From assembly GCF_024170285.1 (NCBI RefSeq), contig NZ_JALJXV010000002.1:1-64000 (forward strand): DNA of 64,000 nucleotides, given 5' to 3'. This stretch comes from Natronocella acetinitrilica (lineage in GTDB: Bacteria; Pseudomonadota; Gammaproteobacteria; Nitrococcales; Aquisalimonadaceae). Below, one piece after another: positions 15,527 to 24,719 of the stretch (the stretch's first letter is position 1; each line of letters starts with the position of its first letter). A program made the translations under genes and the position numbers. The notes under the pieces were generated by a model. It saw nothing but the letters and a program-made list of their open reading frames with translations, had not been told where the DNA came from and did not search any database.

Positions 15527-16174
15527 ATGGCGACGGGGATCAAAGGGTTGGGGGTACTTTTCTGTGCTGGCATGGGTGCGATGTTGCTTGGCAGCATCAG
15601 CGCGCAGGCCCTCGCCGAGGGAGATCGCAGCAAGTACTGGATCGAGCCGAACAGCGGCGAGGTCTGGCGCCTGAACGGACAGTGTCTGACGGTCCCCGGG
15701 TGGACAGAGTCGGATGCGATTGCCGAGTGCCACCCCGAACTGGCAGACGCCGCGGCAGCGCCCCAGGCGCAGCCACGCGTCGAGACGCGTTTCGAGACGG
15801 AGAGTGCGTCGGCACTGTTCGGCTTCAATGACAGCCAGTTGACCAACCAGGGCCGAGAGGCCATGCGCCGCGCGGTGCGAACGGCAGAGGGGGAGCGCAT
15901 CGAACGTGTGCGTGTGGTTGGCCATGCCGATCGTATCGGACGCAGCGATTTCAACGACCGCCTCTCCATGGCGCGTGCTCGGACCGTGAGCGAATACCTC
16001 GGCAGCCTCTCCACGCTGCAGGGCGTTGAGATCGAGCACGAAGGTGTTGGCTATCGCGTGCCGGTGGTGGACTGTGACGAACAGGCTCGCGACGCACTGA
16101 TCGAGTGCCTGGCGCCCAATCGACGGGTCGAGTTGGAAATCACCGTGCGTCGGGAAGTGCCGGTTCAGCAGTAA
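15527..16174 (+). CDS. OmpA-family C-terminal domain protein
   Basis: A 215-residue exported protein. Residues 1-31 are a signal peptide ending SAQALA. A short segment with Cys follows (YWIEPNSGEVWRLNGQCL), then an Ala/Gln-rich linker and an OmpA peptidoglycan-binding domain (about residues 85-210). The diaminopimelate-binding signature is intact: VVGHADRIGRSDFNDRLSMARA contains the conserved Asp and Arg. A near-perfect AAGGAGG site six bases before ATG 15527 implies strong translation. The protein probably tethers the envelope to peptidoglycan; a membrane beta-barrel is absent. Two late Cys residues may form a disulfide. Confidence 0.9.
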   Translation: MATGIKGLGVLFCAGMGAMLLGSISAQALAEGDRSKYWIEPNSGEVWRLNGQCLTVPGWTESDAIAECHPELADAAAAPQAQPRVETRFETESASALFGFNDSQLTNQGREAMRRAVRTAEGERIERVRVVGHADRIGRSDFNDRLSMARARTVSEYLGSLSTLQGVEIEHEGVGYRVPVVDCDEQARDALIECLAPNRRVELEITVRREVPVQQ

Positions 16175-16483
16175 GCCTGTCCAGGCAGAGGGACACTTCC
16201 CTCTGCCTGTTCGCTGCCCTTCGTCGTCAAGTTGCCAGTGCTCCGAAACGCGCCTACCCAGGGAAATTCTGTTCTATTCGCAGGTTCGCGCTCGAATCAA
16301 TTCTGGCAACCTGGCCAGGCGCAGTGACGATTCGGTAGCCGTCGACCGGGCCGCCAACGCACCAGGGGCGACAACGGGCCGAGCCCACGCGGTTGGCATC
16401 GCATTTCGCCGGAGCCCGGTAACAAGTTAGTCTGTATCCAATTTCAACGCCGTTTTCGATTCGCGTGCGCCGGACCGACTCGC
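16175..16483. other. intergenic region with a terminator
   Basis: A 309-bp gap. It begins with the terminator of the OmpA-like gene. A minus-strand frame here (about 16254-16526) contains four Cys residues but has no recognisable family and was not called. Promoter elements for the next gene could not be assigned. Confidence 0.45.
16183..16209 (+). terminator. hairpin terminator of the OmpA-like gene
   Basis: A perfect 11-bp stem (AGGCAGAGGGA with TCCCTCTGCCT) and a CACT loop lie 8 bases after the stop codon. The following tract is GTTCG, so the U-run is poor, but the position and stem strongly suggest a terminator. Confidence 0.65.
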
Positions 16484-18001
16484 TTGACTTCAAATTACCT
16501 CCGTTCCGTGCTGCTGGCCGAAGCATTGCGACACCATCAACGTGGCGCCAGCTTGCTGCTGGAAGATACCGACGCGCGTGACCAGGCCTTTCGTCAGGAC
16601 AGCGGTGCCTGCGGACAGCTGCTGACCTGGGTGGAATGCCTCGCCGTCACCCCACGCCTCAAGGCGGCCCTCCAACGGCTGCATCGAGGCTTAATCATTG
16701 CGCTCCTCACCCCTGTCCTCCTCGGGCTGGCTGCTGGCATGTCCAGCGCTGGCGTCGCTCTCGGCAACCCGGCTGCCGGGCCCACCAATCTGCTGACCCT
16801 GTTCGCCACGTTGATTGCGGTGCCCACGCTCTTTCTCCTGGCATGGCTGTTGATCACCCTGTTTACGTTGCGACGTGTCTCCGGCCGACCGCGCGATGGA
16901 CAGGTCGGTTGGTTTGGGGATGCACTCATGGCCCTTGCCGCTGCCATTGCCTCACTGGGCCCCGCATCATCAGCCGAGCGGGAGGACCGTCGGGCGATCG
17001 CACGCGCAATGATCGCGATGACCGGGAGCGGCTCATTGCGCCGTTGGGCGTTCGGCCTTGTCTCCCACGGTGCCTGGCTGGCGTTCGCGCTGGGGGCGTT
17101 GTTGGTCTGCGCGATTCGTCTCACCGGCGAGCAACATGATTTCGTCTGGGGCACCACGCTGCTGGCTGACGAGCAGGCGATCAATCTGATTCAGGCGCTC
17201 GCATGGTTGCCAGACTTGCTGAACCTGCCCGCACCAACGCCGGACATGGTCGCGGCGGCACGTCTGGGTACGGAGACTGATGCCTCCGACCGACAGGTTT
17301 GGGGCCGATTCATCCTGGTGATGCTCATTCTGACCACGATAGTGCCCCGGCTGTTGCTGACCGTTGTGTGCGCCCTGCGGAGCCGCTGGCTACTAGGCAG
17401 GCTGTCGTTGAATCTCGGCCACACTTTTTATCAGCGGGCGCTGCTGGAGCTGCGGCGACACCCGCGACAGCCGGATGGACCACCCCCGGCGGACGTGCTC
17501 TACCGGCCAGGCGGCAGCATTGAGGCACGCAGCTTTGGTCCCGCAGAGTATGTTGCCGTGCTGGGACTCGAGCTGGATGACAGCGGGCGATGGCCACCCC
17601 CCGTAGAACACTGGCAAGGCCTCGATCTGGGCCACATTGCCAGCCGAACCGAGGCCCGCCGGGCTCTCGCCGACTTGGCCGCACTCAGACCCGCCCCGCG
17701 CTTCGTGGTCGTCATGGCATCCATGATCCGTAGCCCGGATCGGGCCGCGATGGATCTGCTCTCCAGTGTGGCCCGGGCTGCAGGCGTGCCGGTTCTCCTG
17801 TTGCTGCTGAACGGCGAACGCCTTGAGCAACGCGAAGAAGACCGGGCACAGCGCCTGCGGGACTGGGCCGAACGGGCGCGACGCTCCAGCGTGCAGGGTG
17901 TTCGCGAAAGCAACTGGGACGACCTCCCGTCGTTAACGCGCCACAGGCTGGAAGCCGCGCTTGGCGGCGATCGCAGCGCCAGTGGAACCACCACCCCATG
18001 A
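16484..18001 (+). CDS. DUF2868 family membrane protein
   Basis: A protein of about 505 residues matching DUF2868. The N-terminus is a LLAEALRHHQ helix followed by a cytoplasmic region. Membrane helices lie at about residues 68-90, 103-127, 188-212 and 267-290, and a large soluble C-terminal domain follows. The start is uncertain: TTG 16484 is used here and GTG 16508 is an alternative. The stop overlaps the DUF3482 GTPase start by 4 bases (ATGA). DUF2868 and DUF3482 genes are consistently paired in gammaproteobacteria, so a membrane-GTPase complex is likely. The process they serve is unknown. Confidence 0.82.
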   Translation: MTSNYLRSVLLAEALRHHQRGASLLLEDTDARDQAFRQDSGACGQLLTWVECLAVTPRLKAALQRLHRGLIIALLTPVLLGLAAGMSSAGVALGNPAAGPTNLLTLFATLIAVPTLFLLAWLLITLFTLRRVSGRPRDGQVGWFGDALMALAAAIASLGPASSAEREDRRAIARAMIAMTGSGSLRRWAFGLVSHGAWLAFALGALLVCAIRLTGEQHDFVWGTTLLADEQAINLIQALAWLPDLLNLPAPTPDMVAAARLGTETDASDRQVWGRFILVMLILTTIVPRLLLTVVCALRSRWLLGRLSLNLGHTFYQRALLELRRHPRQPDGPPPADVLYRPGGSIEARSFGPAEYVAVLGLELDDSGRWPPPVEHWQGLDLGHIASRTEARRALADLAALRPAPRFVVVMASMIRSPDRAAMDLLSSVARAAGVPVLLLLLNGERLEQREEDRAQRLRDWAERARRSSVQGVRESNWDDLPSLTRHRLEAALGGDRSASGTTTP

Positions 18002-19491
18002 GCGACAACCCGCATCCCATCCACTTGCTGGTGGCCGGCCATACCAATGTCGGCAAGACCTCATTGCTGCGCACGCTTGGACGCAGCACCGGCTTTGGTG
18101 ACGTATCGCCCTCACCATCCACCACACGGCAAATCGTGCCGATAGAGCTGATCAGGACCGAGACACTCACCCTGACTGCCTACGACAGCCCGGGGCTGGA
18201 AAACGCCGGACGCCTGCTGGAGCAGTTGGACGACCAGACCAAAAACAGCCGCGACCAGTCTCAGGCCATCCGTGACCTACTTGCGACACCCTCGGCACGA
18301 GAAGACTTCGAACAGGAATGCCGGGTGCTCGCCCAGGCCTTGAAGAGCAACGCCTGCCTGGCGGTGCTCGACGCCCGGGAGCCGGTGCTCGAGAAGTACC
18401 TGGATGAATTGCTTCTGCTTGCCCGCTGCGGGCGCCCCCTGCTGCCCGTACTCAATTTCACGGTCAGCCAGGAGAGCCTGGAGCAGGAATGGCGGGAACG
18501 CCTTGCCACCATTGGTCAGCACGTGGTGATCGCCTTCGATGCGGTGGTCTACAGCATGGAATCGGAGCGCCGACTCTACCGGGGGTTGGCAACCGTACTA
18601 CCGGATGCGGAATCTTCTCTGGAGACGCTGATCCAGCAACGCGAGAGCGACAGCGACTGGCGACTCGAGGCCGCCACACACGCCCTCTCCGAGGGTCTCA
18701 TCGAGATTGCGGCGTGCCAGGAGCTCGCCCCGGCAAATCAACCCAGGGCACTCGCCTCCGCGGTGGACCGACTCACGCGCTACGTAGAGGTGCGGGAACG
18801 GCGCATGACGAAGGAAATTCTAGAGGCATTCAACTATGCCCCAGACATCCTCGGCAACGCCCTCCATCCGGACTACACGGACACAGGTCGCTGGAGCCTG
18901 CCGCCATTCTCGCGGGAGGCGGCCCGCTATTACGGCATCCGGGCGACCGGGCCAATCGGTGCGGGTGCTGTCGTCGGCAGTACGCTGGATATTGCCACCG
19001 GCGGTACCCTGCTCGGCGCAGGCACCGCTACGGGAGCCCTTGCCGGAGGCCTGATCAGCGCACACAGGGCGCTGTTGCGAGCCGGACGCAAATTGCTACG
19101 CCAACAGGAAACAGTGGCGCCGAATGACACAGTGCTGAACCTCATCGCCACCAGAAACCTGCAACTCATTACAAGCCTGCAGAGCCGAGGCCATGCCAGT
19201 ACGAAACTTTTGAATTTGCCGCAGCCGGGCAAGTGGACTGCATTGGGTGACAGCTTGCCTACGCCGTTGCGAAGGGCAAGGGAGATGCCAGCCTGGTCGG
19301 ATTATCAGAGCACCGCGGAAACCCTGACCAATCAGAACAAACAGCCTTCGTCAGGCATCGCCGTGGCCATGCAGAGCGCACGCCTGGCGAGTCGAGACCA
19401 GGCCAGGGAACATGCCATCGCGCGCCTGAAGGAGCATCTCCTGGACACCATGGAATCACAGGCTGGCGCGGGGTCTACTGCCGGGCGGTGA
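17998..19491 (+). CDS. GTPase with DUF3482 domain
   Basis: A 497-residue protein. Residues about 8-190 form an Era/TrmE-like G domain: P-loop GHTNVGKT (14-21), a Thr in the switch I region and G3 DSPGLE. The C-terminal half is DUF3482. It contains a Gly/Ala-rich hydrophobic stretch (about residues 315-350) that may insert in membrane, as seen in some dynamin- or YcjX-like stress GTPases. It overlaps the DUF2868 gene by ATGA, implying a stoichiometric partner. No ribosome-maturation motifs were seen, so a membrane role is preferred. Function is unknown. Confidence 0.85.
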   Translation: MSDNPHPIHLLVAGHTNVGKTSLLRTLGRSTGFGDVSPSPSTTRQIVPIELIRTETLTLTAYDSPGLENAGRLLEQLDDQTKNSRDQSQAIRDLLATPSAREDFEQECRVLAQALKSNACLAVLDAREPVLEKYLDELLLLARCGRPLLPVLNFTVSQESLEQEWRERLATIGQHVVIAFDAVVYSMESERRLYRGLATVLPDAESSLETLIQQRESDSDWRLEAATHALSEGLIEIAACQELAPANQPRALASAVDRLTRYVEVRERRMTKEILEAFNYAPDILGNALHPDYTDTGRWSLPPFSREAARYYGIRATGPIGAGAVVGSTLDIATGGTLLGAGTATGALAGGLISAHRALLRAGRKLLRQQETVAPNDTVLNLIATRNLQLITSLQSRGHASTKLLNLPQPGKWTALGDSLPTPLRRAREMPAWSDYQSTAETLTNQNKQPSSGIAVAMQSARLASRDQAREHAIARLKEHLLDTMESQAGAGSTAGR

Positions 19492-19680
19492 TATTGCGTA
19501 TCAGGGAGCGCCCGTTCCAGACGGGGTTGGGTGTGAACCGCTCCGTGCAGTAACGGACAGTTCTTCCATACGAAATCGCGTACACATCACACTGTACGCA
19601 AGCCACTCTGCGCGCAGCGATGCGATGTCCCAGAACCGCTCAACCGATAACCCCGCGCGTAATGGATCCAGGGTATCACC

Positions 19681-20733
19681 ATGACACTTGAAGCCGGCGT
19701 TCTATCGACTATCGGCAATACGCCCCTCGTCGTACTCAAAAACCTGTACCCGACGGCGTCGACGGTAATCTACGGGAAACTTGAAATGCTGAATCCCGGT
19801 GGGAGCACCAAGGATCGAACAGCGCTTCTGATGTTATCCAAAGCCATGGAAAACGGAGAAATCGATCACAATACGACGGTTATTGAATCAAGCTCGGGCA
19901 ATATGGCTATCGGTCTCGCCCTGATCTGCCGATACTTCAACCTGAACCTTATTGTGGTGACCGATCCCAAGATCAACCAGCACACCATTGCTATCCTGCA
20001 GGCCTACGGCGCTCACATCGATCGAGTAACGGAAGCGGACCCCGGCGGCAACTACATCAACAAAAGGCTGGCCCGGGTCCGACACTTGCGCAATGCCATA
20101 CCGAACAGTTACTGGCCCAATCAGTATTCGAACGCCCTAAACCCCCAAGCCCACCATCAAACAATGAGCGAGATCGTCGCTTCCTGTCCCGAGCCCCCCG
20201 ACTACATTCTCGTTGCAACGGGTACATGCGGCACATTAATGGGCTGTGCCAGCTATGTACGCGAACATCACCTGAAAACGAAGATTGTAGCGGTGGATGC
20301 CATGGGGAGCACAATCTTCGGGCACTCCAAAGGCAGGCGGTTGATACCCGGTCACGGATCAGGCCGAAAATCCGATTTTCTTGACGAATCCTGCATTGAG
20401 TATGTCTTCCGTATGTCCGATCACGATTGTGTCGTAGGCTGTCGGCGCCTGCTCCAGCGTGAATCCATACTTGCGGGCGGCTCGGCTGGTGCTGTCGTCA
20501 TGGCTGCCGAGAAAATCCAGCCTCTCGTACCGAAGCACTCAACCTGTGCGCTCATTTTCTCCGATAGTGGGGAGCGCTATCTCGACACGGTTTACAATGA
20601 TTCCTGGGTTGAGGAGACGTTTCATACAAAACACAAAACGGAACCCGTCCAATCGGGACCGATCTGCATCAGTAAATCCCGGCCTGAAGTGGTGGAGAAG
20701 CACGACACCCTCGCCGCGCAACAAGCGACGTAA
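19681..20733 (+). CDS. SbnA-like PLP-dependent cysteine synthase homologue
   Basis: A 350-residue fold-type II PLP enzyme. The PLP lysine lies in GGSTKDRTALL, the substrate/phosphate loop is ESSSGNMAIGLAL, and the pyridine-side Ser/Gly loop is GGSAGAVVMA. The IGNTPLVVL start is typical of cysteine synthases. The C-terminal region resembles SbnA and related enzymes (O-phosphoserine plus glutamate to ACEGA) more than housekeeping CysK. The next gene starts immediately after the stop, and no SbnB-like dehydrogenase is present. The gene therefore probably starts a specialised amino-acid pathway and not cysteine synthesis. Substrates are unknown. Confidence 0.85.
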   Translation: MTLEAGVLSTIGNTPLVVLKNLYPTASTVIYGKLEMLNPGGSTKDRTALLMLSKAMENGEIDHNTTVIESSSGNMAIGLALICRYFNLNLIVVTDPKINQHTIAILQAYGAHIDRVTEADPGGNYINKRLARVRHLRNAIPNSYWPNQYSNALNPQAHHQTMSEIVASCPEPPDYILVATGTCGTLMGCASYVREHHLKTKIVAVDAMGSTIFGHSKGRRLIPGHGSGRKSDFLDESCIEYVFRMSDHDCVVGCRRLLQRESILAGGSAGAVVMAAEKIQPLVPKHSTCALIFSDSGERYLDTVYNDSWVEETFHTKHKTEPVQSGPICISKSRPEVVEKHDTLAAQQAT

Positions 20734-22584
20734 ATGAGGAACACCAACGCCACGCGGAAAGTAGCGATACTCGGTGGTGGTCCGAAAGGGCTTTACGGCT
20801 TCGAGCGGCTAGCAGCTTGGCTGAATGCCAATCAGCCATCAGAACGAATCGAAATTCATATATTCAACAAATCGGCGTCTTTCGGGGCTGGCCAAAACTA
20901 CAGAGCGGATCAACCGGCGTACCTCCTCATGAACAACCCGGCGGGAGACGTCAATATGTGGAGCAGAAAGAACCCGCCCCCTGTAGTCCCGGAACCGATG
21001 ACCCTCACCGAATGGCTGCGCCGGGAAACAGGTCTGGACTACTCAGAAAACGACTATGCCACCCGCGCCATGGCTGGCCGCTATCTTTCACATGGCTTCA
21101 CCTCCATCGCTAAGCACCTGCCAAGAAACGTCCATGGCAGATATATCGTGGGCGATGTTGGTGATATCGCGAAAACGTCCGGCCAATACTCACTGCGTGT
21201 GAGAAAACACGGAAGTGAACGATACGTCTGGCACAAAGATGTATATGACTACGTTCTATTGGCGACAGGCCACCCAGAAAAGCGCACATCAAAGACGTCT
21301 TTACTCTCTGAGTCCATTATAAAGGATAAAAATAAAATTATTCCGTACATATATCCCACTGAAAATGCTTTCTCATTGATCCCGCCAAACTGTAACGTTG
21401 GCATGGAAGGAATGGGCTTGACGTTCATAGACGCCACGCTGGCACTGACCGAAGGTAAAGGCGGCCGTTTCGAGCAAAACGAGCGAGCTGACGGGCTTTT
21501 ATATATCCCTTCCGGAAACGAACCATCTGTCATTTACCCTTATTCCAGAACCGGCCTGCCGATGATTCCGCGCAGGAGCGTGGCGACAAATAGTTGTGAG
21601 CTACGATTCTTTACGAAGTCTGCTTTCAAGCAATCAGAGCTCTGTGAAAAACTGTCCTTTGAACATCAGATCTGGCCGCTTGTGAAGCAGGATATGATCT
21701 ATGCCTACTACCGCATTGCTATCAGGAACATCAATCAGTCAGCAAGATTGGCAGACTGCGCGACCTTCGAGGACGTCGAGCGCGTTGTCTCGGAATATCA
21801 TGACGATAACCCTTCCGAGCAGCGCTTCGACGTAGAAATGTTCGTCAACCCCTTGCTCGAGCCGACTCCACGAGAGTTCGCAACACACGATGATTATGTG
21901 CAGACGCTATACGGCCACTACCTGCGGGAGGCGCTGAAGGGAGAGATGTCCAGCCCGCTGGCAGCAGTTACGGCAGTCTGGCGAAAAGCATCTCCGTATT
22001 TCACAGAGTTGTACGCCTTTGGCGGTCTCACCCCCAAATCCCAACAATATTTCGATGAATCAGTTCGCGGCAAGCTCAATCGCGTTACTTTCGGCCCACC
22101 CGTTGAAAGCGCAAAGAAAATCCATGCACTAATGGATTCCGGGTTATTGAATTTTGAATTTTCCCGCAACCCGGACATATCTATTGAGAAAGACAGTGAT
22201 TCCTTTATTATAACTTCCGGAACGGGCAAAAAGCGATGCGCCATTCATTATCTGGTGGACGCACGCATCCCCAAGTTCAATCTTTCTGAATATCCTGACG
22301 CCCTATTCCGGAATTTGATAGATCGTGGATTGATTACCGCCTACCAAAACAATATAGAGAATGAAGTTTATTGCACGGGGGCAGTCAATATTACTAGGGA
22401 GGGGTTTGTTATTGATAGGAAAGGCTCCATCGATCGGGGTATCGCCGTAACCGGAACACCAACCGAAGGAATTACTTTCGATAACGATACGCTTTCTCGA
22501 ACTCAGAACAATTTCACCGATAATTGGGCGGAGTTCGTCAGCAATGAATACGCAATGCCCGCACGCAATCGATATGCAAACTGA
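20734..22584 (+). CDS. FAD/NAD(P)-binding protein (NAD_binding_9-type)
   Basis: A 616-residue flavoprotein-like enzyme. The N-terminal dinucleotide-binding motif is VAILGGGPKGLYGFERL. It is followed by the family's FNKSASFGAGQNYRADQP segment and the MNNPAGDVNMW stretch, which match the PF13454 group of FAD/NAD(P)-binding proteins. A second nucleotide-binding region is likely near residues 215-235 (NVGMEGMGLTFIDATLAL). The reaction is unknown; oxidation of an amine or imine intermediate would fit. Translation starts directly after the SbnA-like stop with no gap. The 3' end overlaps the PLP decarboxylase-like gene, so the three form one operon. Confidence 0.82.
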   Translation: MRNTNATRKVAILGGGPKGLYGFERLAAWLNANQPSERIEIHIFNKSASFGAGQNYRADQPAYLLMNNPAGDVNMWSRKNPPPVVPEPMTLTEWLRRETGLDYSENDYATRAMAGRYLSHGFTSIAKHLPRNVHGRYIVGDVGDIAKTSGQYSLRVRKHGSERYVWHKDVYDYVLLATGHPEKRTSKTSLLSESIIKDKNKIIPYIYPTENAFSLIPPNCNVGMEGMGLTFIDATLALTEGKGGRFEQNERADGLLYIPSGNEPSVIYPYSRTGLPMIPRRSVATNSCELRFFTKSAFKQSELCEKLSFEHQIWPLVKQDMIYAYYRIAIRNINQSARLADCATFEDVERVVSEYHDDNPSEQRFDVEMFVNPLLEPTPREFATHDDYVQTLYGHYLREALKGEMSSPLAAVTAVWRKASPYFTELYAFGGLTPKSQQYFDESVRGKLNRVTFGPPVESAKKIHALMDSGLLNFEFSRNPDISIEKDSDSFIITSGTGKKRCAIHYLVDARIPKFNLSEYPDALFRNLIDRGLITAYQNNIENEVYCTGAVNITREGFVIDRKGSIDRGIAVTGTPTEGITFDNDTLSRTQNNFTDNWAEFVSNEYAMPARNRYAN

Positions 22585-24001
22585 CAATAATTCGGAATTC
22601 CTTCCGCCGCTTACGGCTATTGCCGCCCCATGGATGACAGAATTCCTGAGCGATCCCGCATTCCTCGACGAACTGCTTCAGCAGCATGGCTCACCTATCA
22701 ATATAATTCACACCGGACCTTTTGGAGAAAACTACAATTACTTAATTCAGGCTATCGATAGACATCAATTGCCTCGACTTATTTTTTTTGCTAGAAAAGC
22801 CAATCGGTGCAAAGCATTTGTGAAGGAATCCAAGCGCCTTGGCCTCGGAGTAGATACGGCAAGCTATCAGGAACTCAAAGAGTGTCTGGAGCTGGGATGC
22901 GACCCCAGGAAGCTTGTCATGACGGCTGCGGTAAAAGATGAACCGCTCATGCGCTTGGCGATTGAACATGATGTGCTGATGGTCCTGGATAACGAAGATG
23001 AGTGTCGACTTGCAAACCAGCTTTCAAAAGAACGGGGCAAATTGACAGACATTGGCGTTCGGATTAGTGGATTCCATGACGAAGGCGAGAAGCTTTACAG
23101 CAGGTTTGGCTTTGATACGGGCCATGTGCTGGAATTTATCACGTCTCGCATCGGAAAAGAGAAAGACTACGGGAGCCTGCGGTTTGATGGATTCCATTTT
23201 CACTTGAATGGGTATTCCTCAAGGATGCGGAGTGAAGCTCTTTTACAATCCATTCACCTTGCGGACAACCTGCTTACCCAAGGCATTAGAACATCGTTCA
23301 TCGATATGGGCGGAGGAATTCCAGTTAACTACCTCTCCTCCTCATCTGAATGGAAAACATTCTGGAGCGAACTTGCAAAAGCAGTCCTGCGGGAACGCAG
23401 TCCGATTACATTCGGGAACACAGGTCTTGGATATGAGCTGATCAACGGTCGACTGCATGGAAAACAAAAGGTTTACCCGTACTATAACGAGTTATCAAAA
23501 GGGGATTTTCTTGACGCAGTGTTGTCGTATCAGAAAACGTCAGGTGATACACCAGCCTCGCTACTGCACGCCAAGGGAATTGAGCTTAGAATGGAGCCCG
23601 GCAGATCCTTGCTGGACCAAACCGGCCTCACAATGGCCAAGGTCGTTCACAGAAAAAGGGATTCCAATGGCGATTGGCTGATCGGCCTCGCAATGAACAA
23701 AAGCCAGCTTGGCAGCTCCAGCGCAGATTTTTTATGCGATCCGGTTTTGGTTCAGAATGATAGAGATAAAAGTCAGACGAGACCTACACCGGTCTTTTTG
23801 ACTGGAGGATATTGCCTGGAGCAGGACATCATCCTCCAAAGAAAAATAGTGTTACCTTGCCTGCCTAAAACAGGTGACATTCTAGTTTTTCTCAATACAG
23901 CAGGATACCTGATGCATTTCTACGAAACCCGCTCTCATTTGTTCGAATTCGCAAAAAATCTGGTAATGGAAGAGAATTCAGGGGCGCTTGCGGTGTACTA
24001 G
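22574..24001 (+). CDS. Y4yA-like fold-type III PLP enzyme (amino-acid decarboxylase family)
   Basis: A protein of about 475 residues related to diaminopimelate/ornithine decarboxylases. The PLP lysine lies in FFARKANRCKAF near the N-terminus. The TIM-barrel region shows FHFHLNGYS and DMGGGIPVNY. The C-terminal barrel has the GGYCLEQD motif, corresponding to the substrate-contacting Cys/Asp of this family. The N-terminal pattern recalls the Y4yA enzymes of symbiotic rhizobia, which also neighbour cysteine synthase homologues. ATG 22574 overlaps the preceding stop by 11 bases; ATG 22544 is an alternative. It would decarboxylate or racemise an amino acid made by the first two enzymes. The product is unknown. 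Confidence 0.83.
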   Translation: MQTDNNSEFLPPLTAIAAPWMTEFLSDPAFLDELLQQHGSPINIIHTGPFGENYNYLIQAIDRHQLPRLIFFARKANRCKAFVKESKRLGLGVDTASYQELKECLELGCDPRKLVMTAAVKDEPLMRLAIEHDVLMVLDNEDECRLANQLSKERGKLTDIGVRISGFHDEGEKLYSRFGFDTGHVLEFITSRIGKEKDYGSLRFDGFHFHLNGYSSRMRSEALLQSIHLADNLLTQGIRTSFIDMGGGIPVNYLSSSSEWKTFWSELAKAVLRERSPITFGNTGLGYELINGRLHGKQKVYPYYNELSKGDFLDAVLSYQKTSGDTPASLLHAKGIELRMEPGRSLLDQTGLTMAKVVHRKRDSNGDWLIGLAMNKSQLGSSSADFLCDPVLVQNDRDKSQTRPTPVFLTGGYCLEQDIILQRKIVLPCLPKTGDILVFLNTAGYLMHFYETRSHLFEFAKNLVMEENSGALAVY

Positions 24002-24063
24002 GGAGACACTGATTCATTCGCACGCTCGCGTTGGTATGCGTTCCCTGCAGCACCAGGCGGCGT

Positions 24064-24615
24064 TCACTTCAACCAGGCAAGCACGTCATCGGCATTACGA
24101 TCGGGCGGAAATACCGGATAAAACACCTTCCTTATCTCTCCGTCCACAGCGATGAGCGTGAGCCGTTTGTAAAGTTCCAGGCCCGCAACGGTGAACGTTG
24201 GAACCCGAAGTGCCTCTTTTAGTTGTAGTGAAGCATCACTCAGCAGCTGAAACGGCAGGTGCAGACGGTCTCGCGCCTCACGCTGATAATCGGAGGTCTG
24301 GGCGCTCAGCCCAAAGACGTCCGCTCCTAACTTCTGGAGTTCCAGGTAATGGTCGCGGAATCCGCAGGACTGTGGGGTACACCCTCGCGCACCGGGAATG
24401 CCATCCCATCCATCTGGCAAGGGTACGTCGGGTCGCCCGGTCATTGGATAGATGTAGAGCACCCAACAACCCCGCAGGTCACCCAGATTGACGACAGTGT
24501 CGTCCGTACAGGCCAGTGCGACATCGGGAATCGCTGTCCCAACGAGATGCGCGGCGGCACCGTCATCAACCGGCCTGGGCAGGTCAGACGGTAGCTGGGA
24601 TAGATTCGTAGTCAT
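24064..24615 (-). CDS. peroxiredoxin (atypical 2-Cys/BCP-like)
   Basis: A 183-residue thioredoxin-fold peroxidase. The peroxidatic Cys is probably Cys79 in GARGCTPQSCGFRDH, with a second Cys five residues later (Cys84), as in BCP-type enzymes that resolve within the same helix. The YIYPMTGRPDVPLPDGWDG segment is typical of a proteobacterial AhpC/TSA subgroup. The enzyme should reduce hydrogen peroxide or organic peroxides using thioredoxin. It is convergent with the PLP operon and has no obvious partner gene. Confidence 0.88.
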   Translation of the reverse strand: MTTNLSQLPSDLPRPVDDGAAAHLVGTAIPDVALACTDDTVVNLGDLRGCWVLYIYPMTGRPDVPLPDGWDGIPGARGCTPQSCGFRDHYLELQKLGADVFGLSAQTSDYQREARDRLHLPFQLLSDASLQLKEALRVPTFTVAGLELYKRLTLIAVDGEIRKVFYPVFPPDRNADDVLAWLK

Positions 24616-24719
24616 GCAACTCAGTATCTCAAAGCGGTCTGCCGATGTGTACCAGTCGGTGTAACTGGGCCCAAGCCAGGGTCGCAGACGTCACTTTTGC
24701 TACTTGATGGAAAGCGATG

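Noticed and set aside
16254-16526. Minus-strand frame with several Cys between the OmpA-like and DUF2868 genes
   Set aside because: No family match, overlaps the start of the DUF2868 gene, no ribosome-binding site seen.
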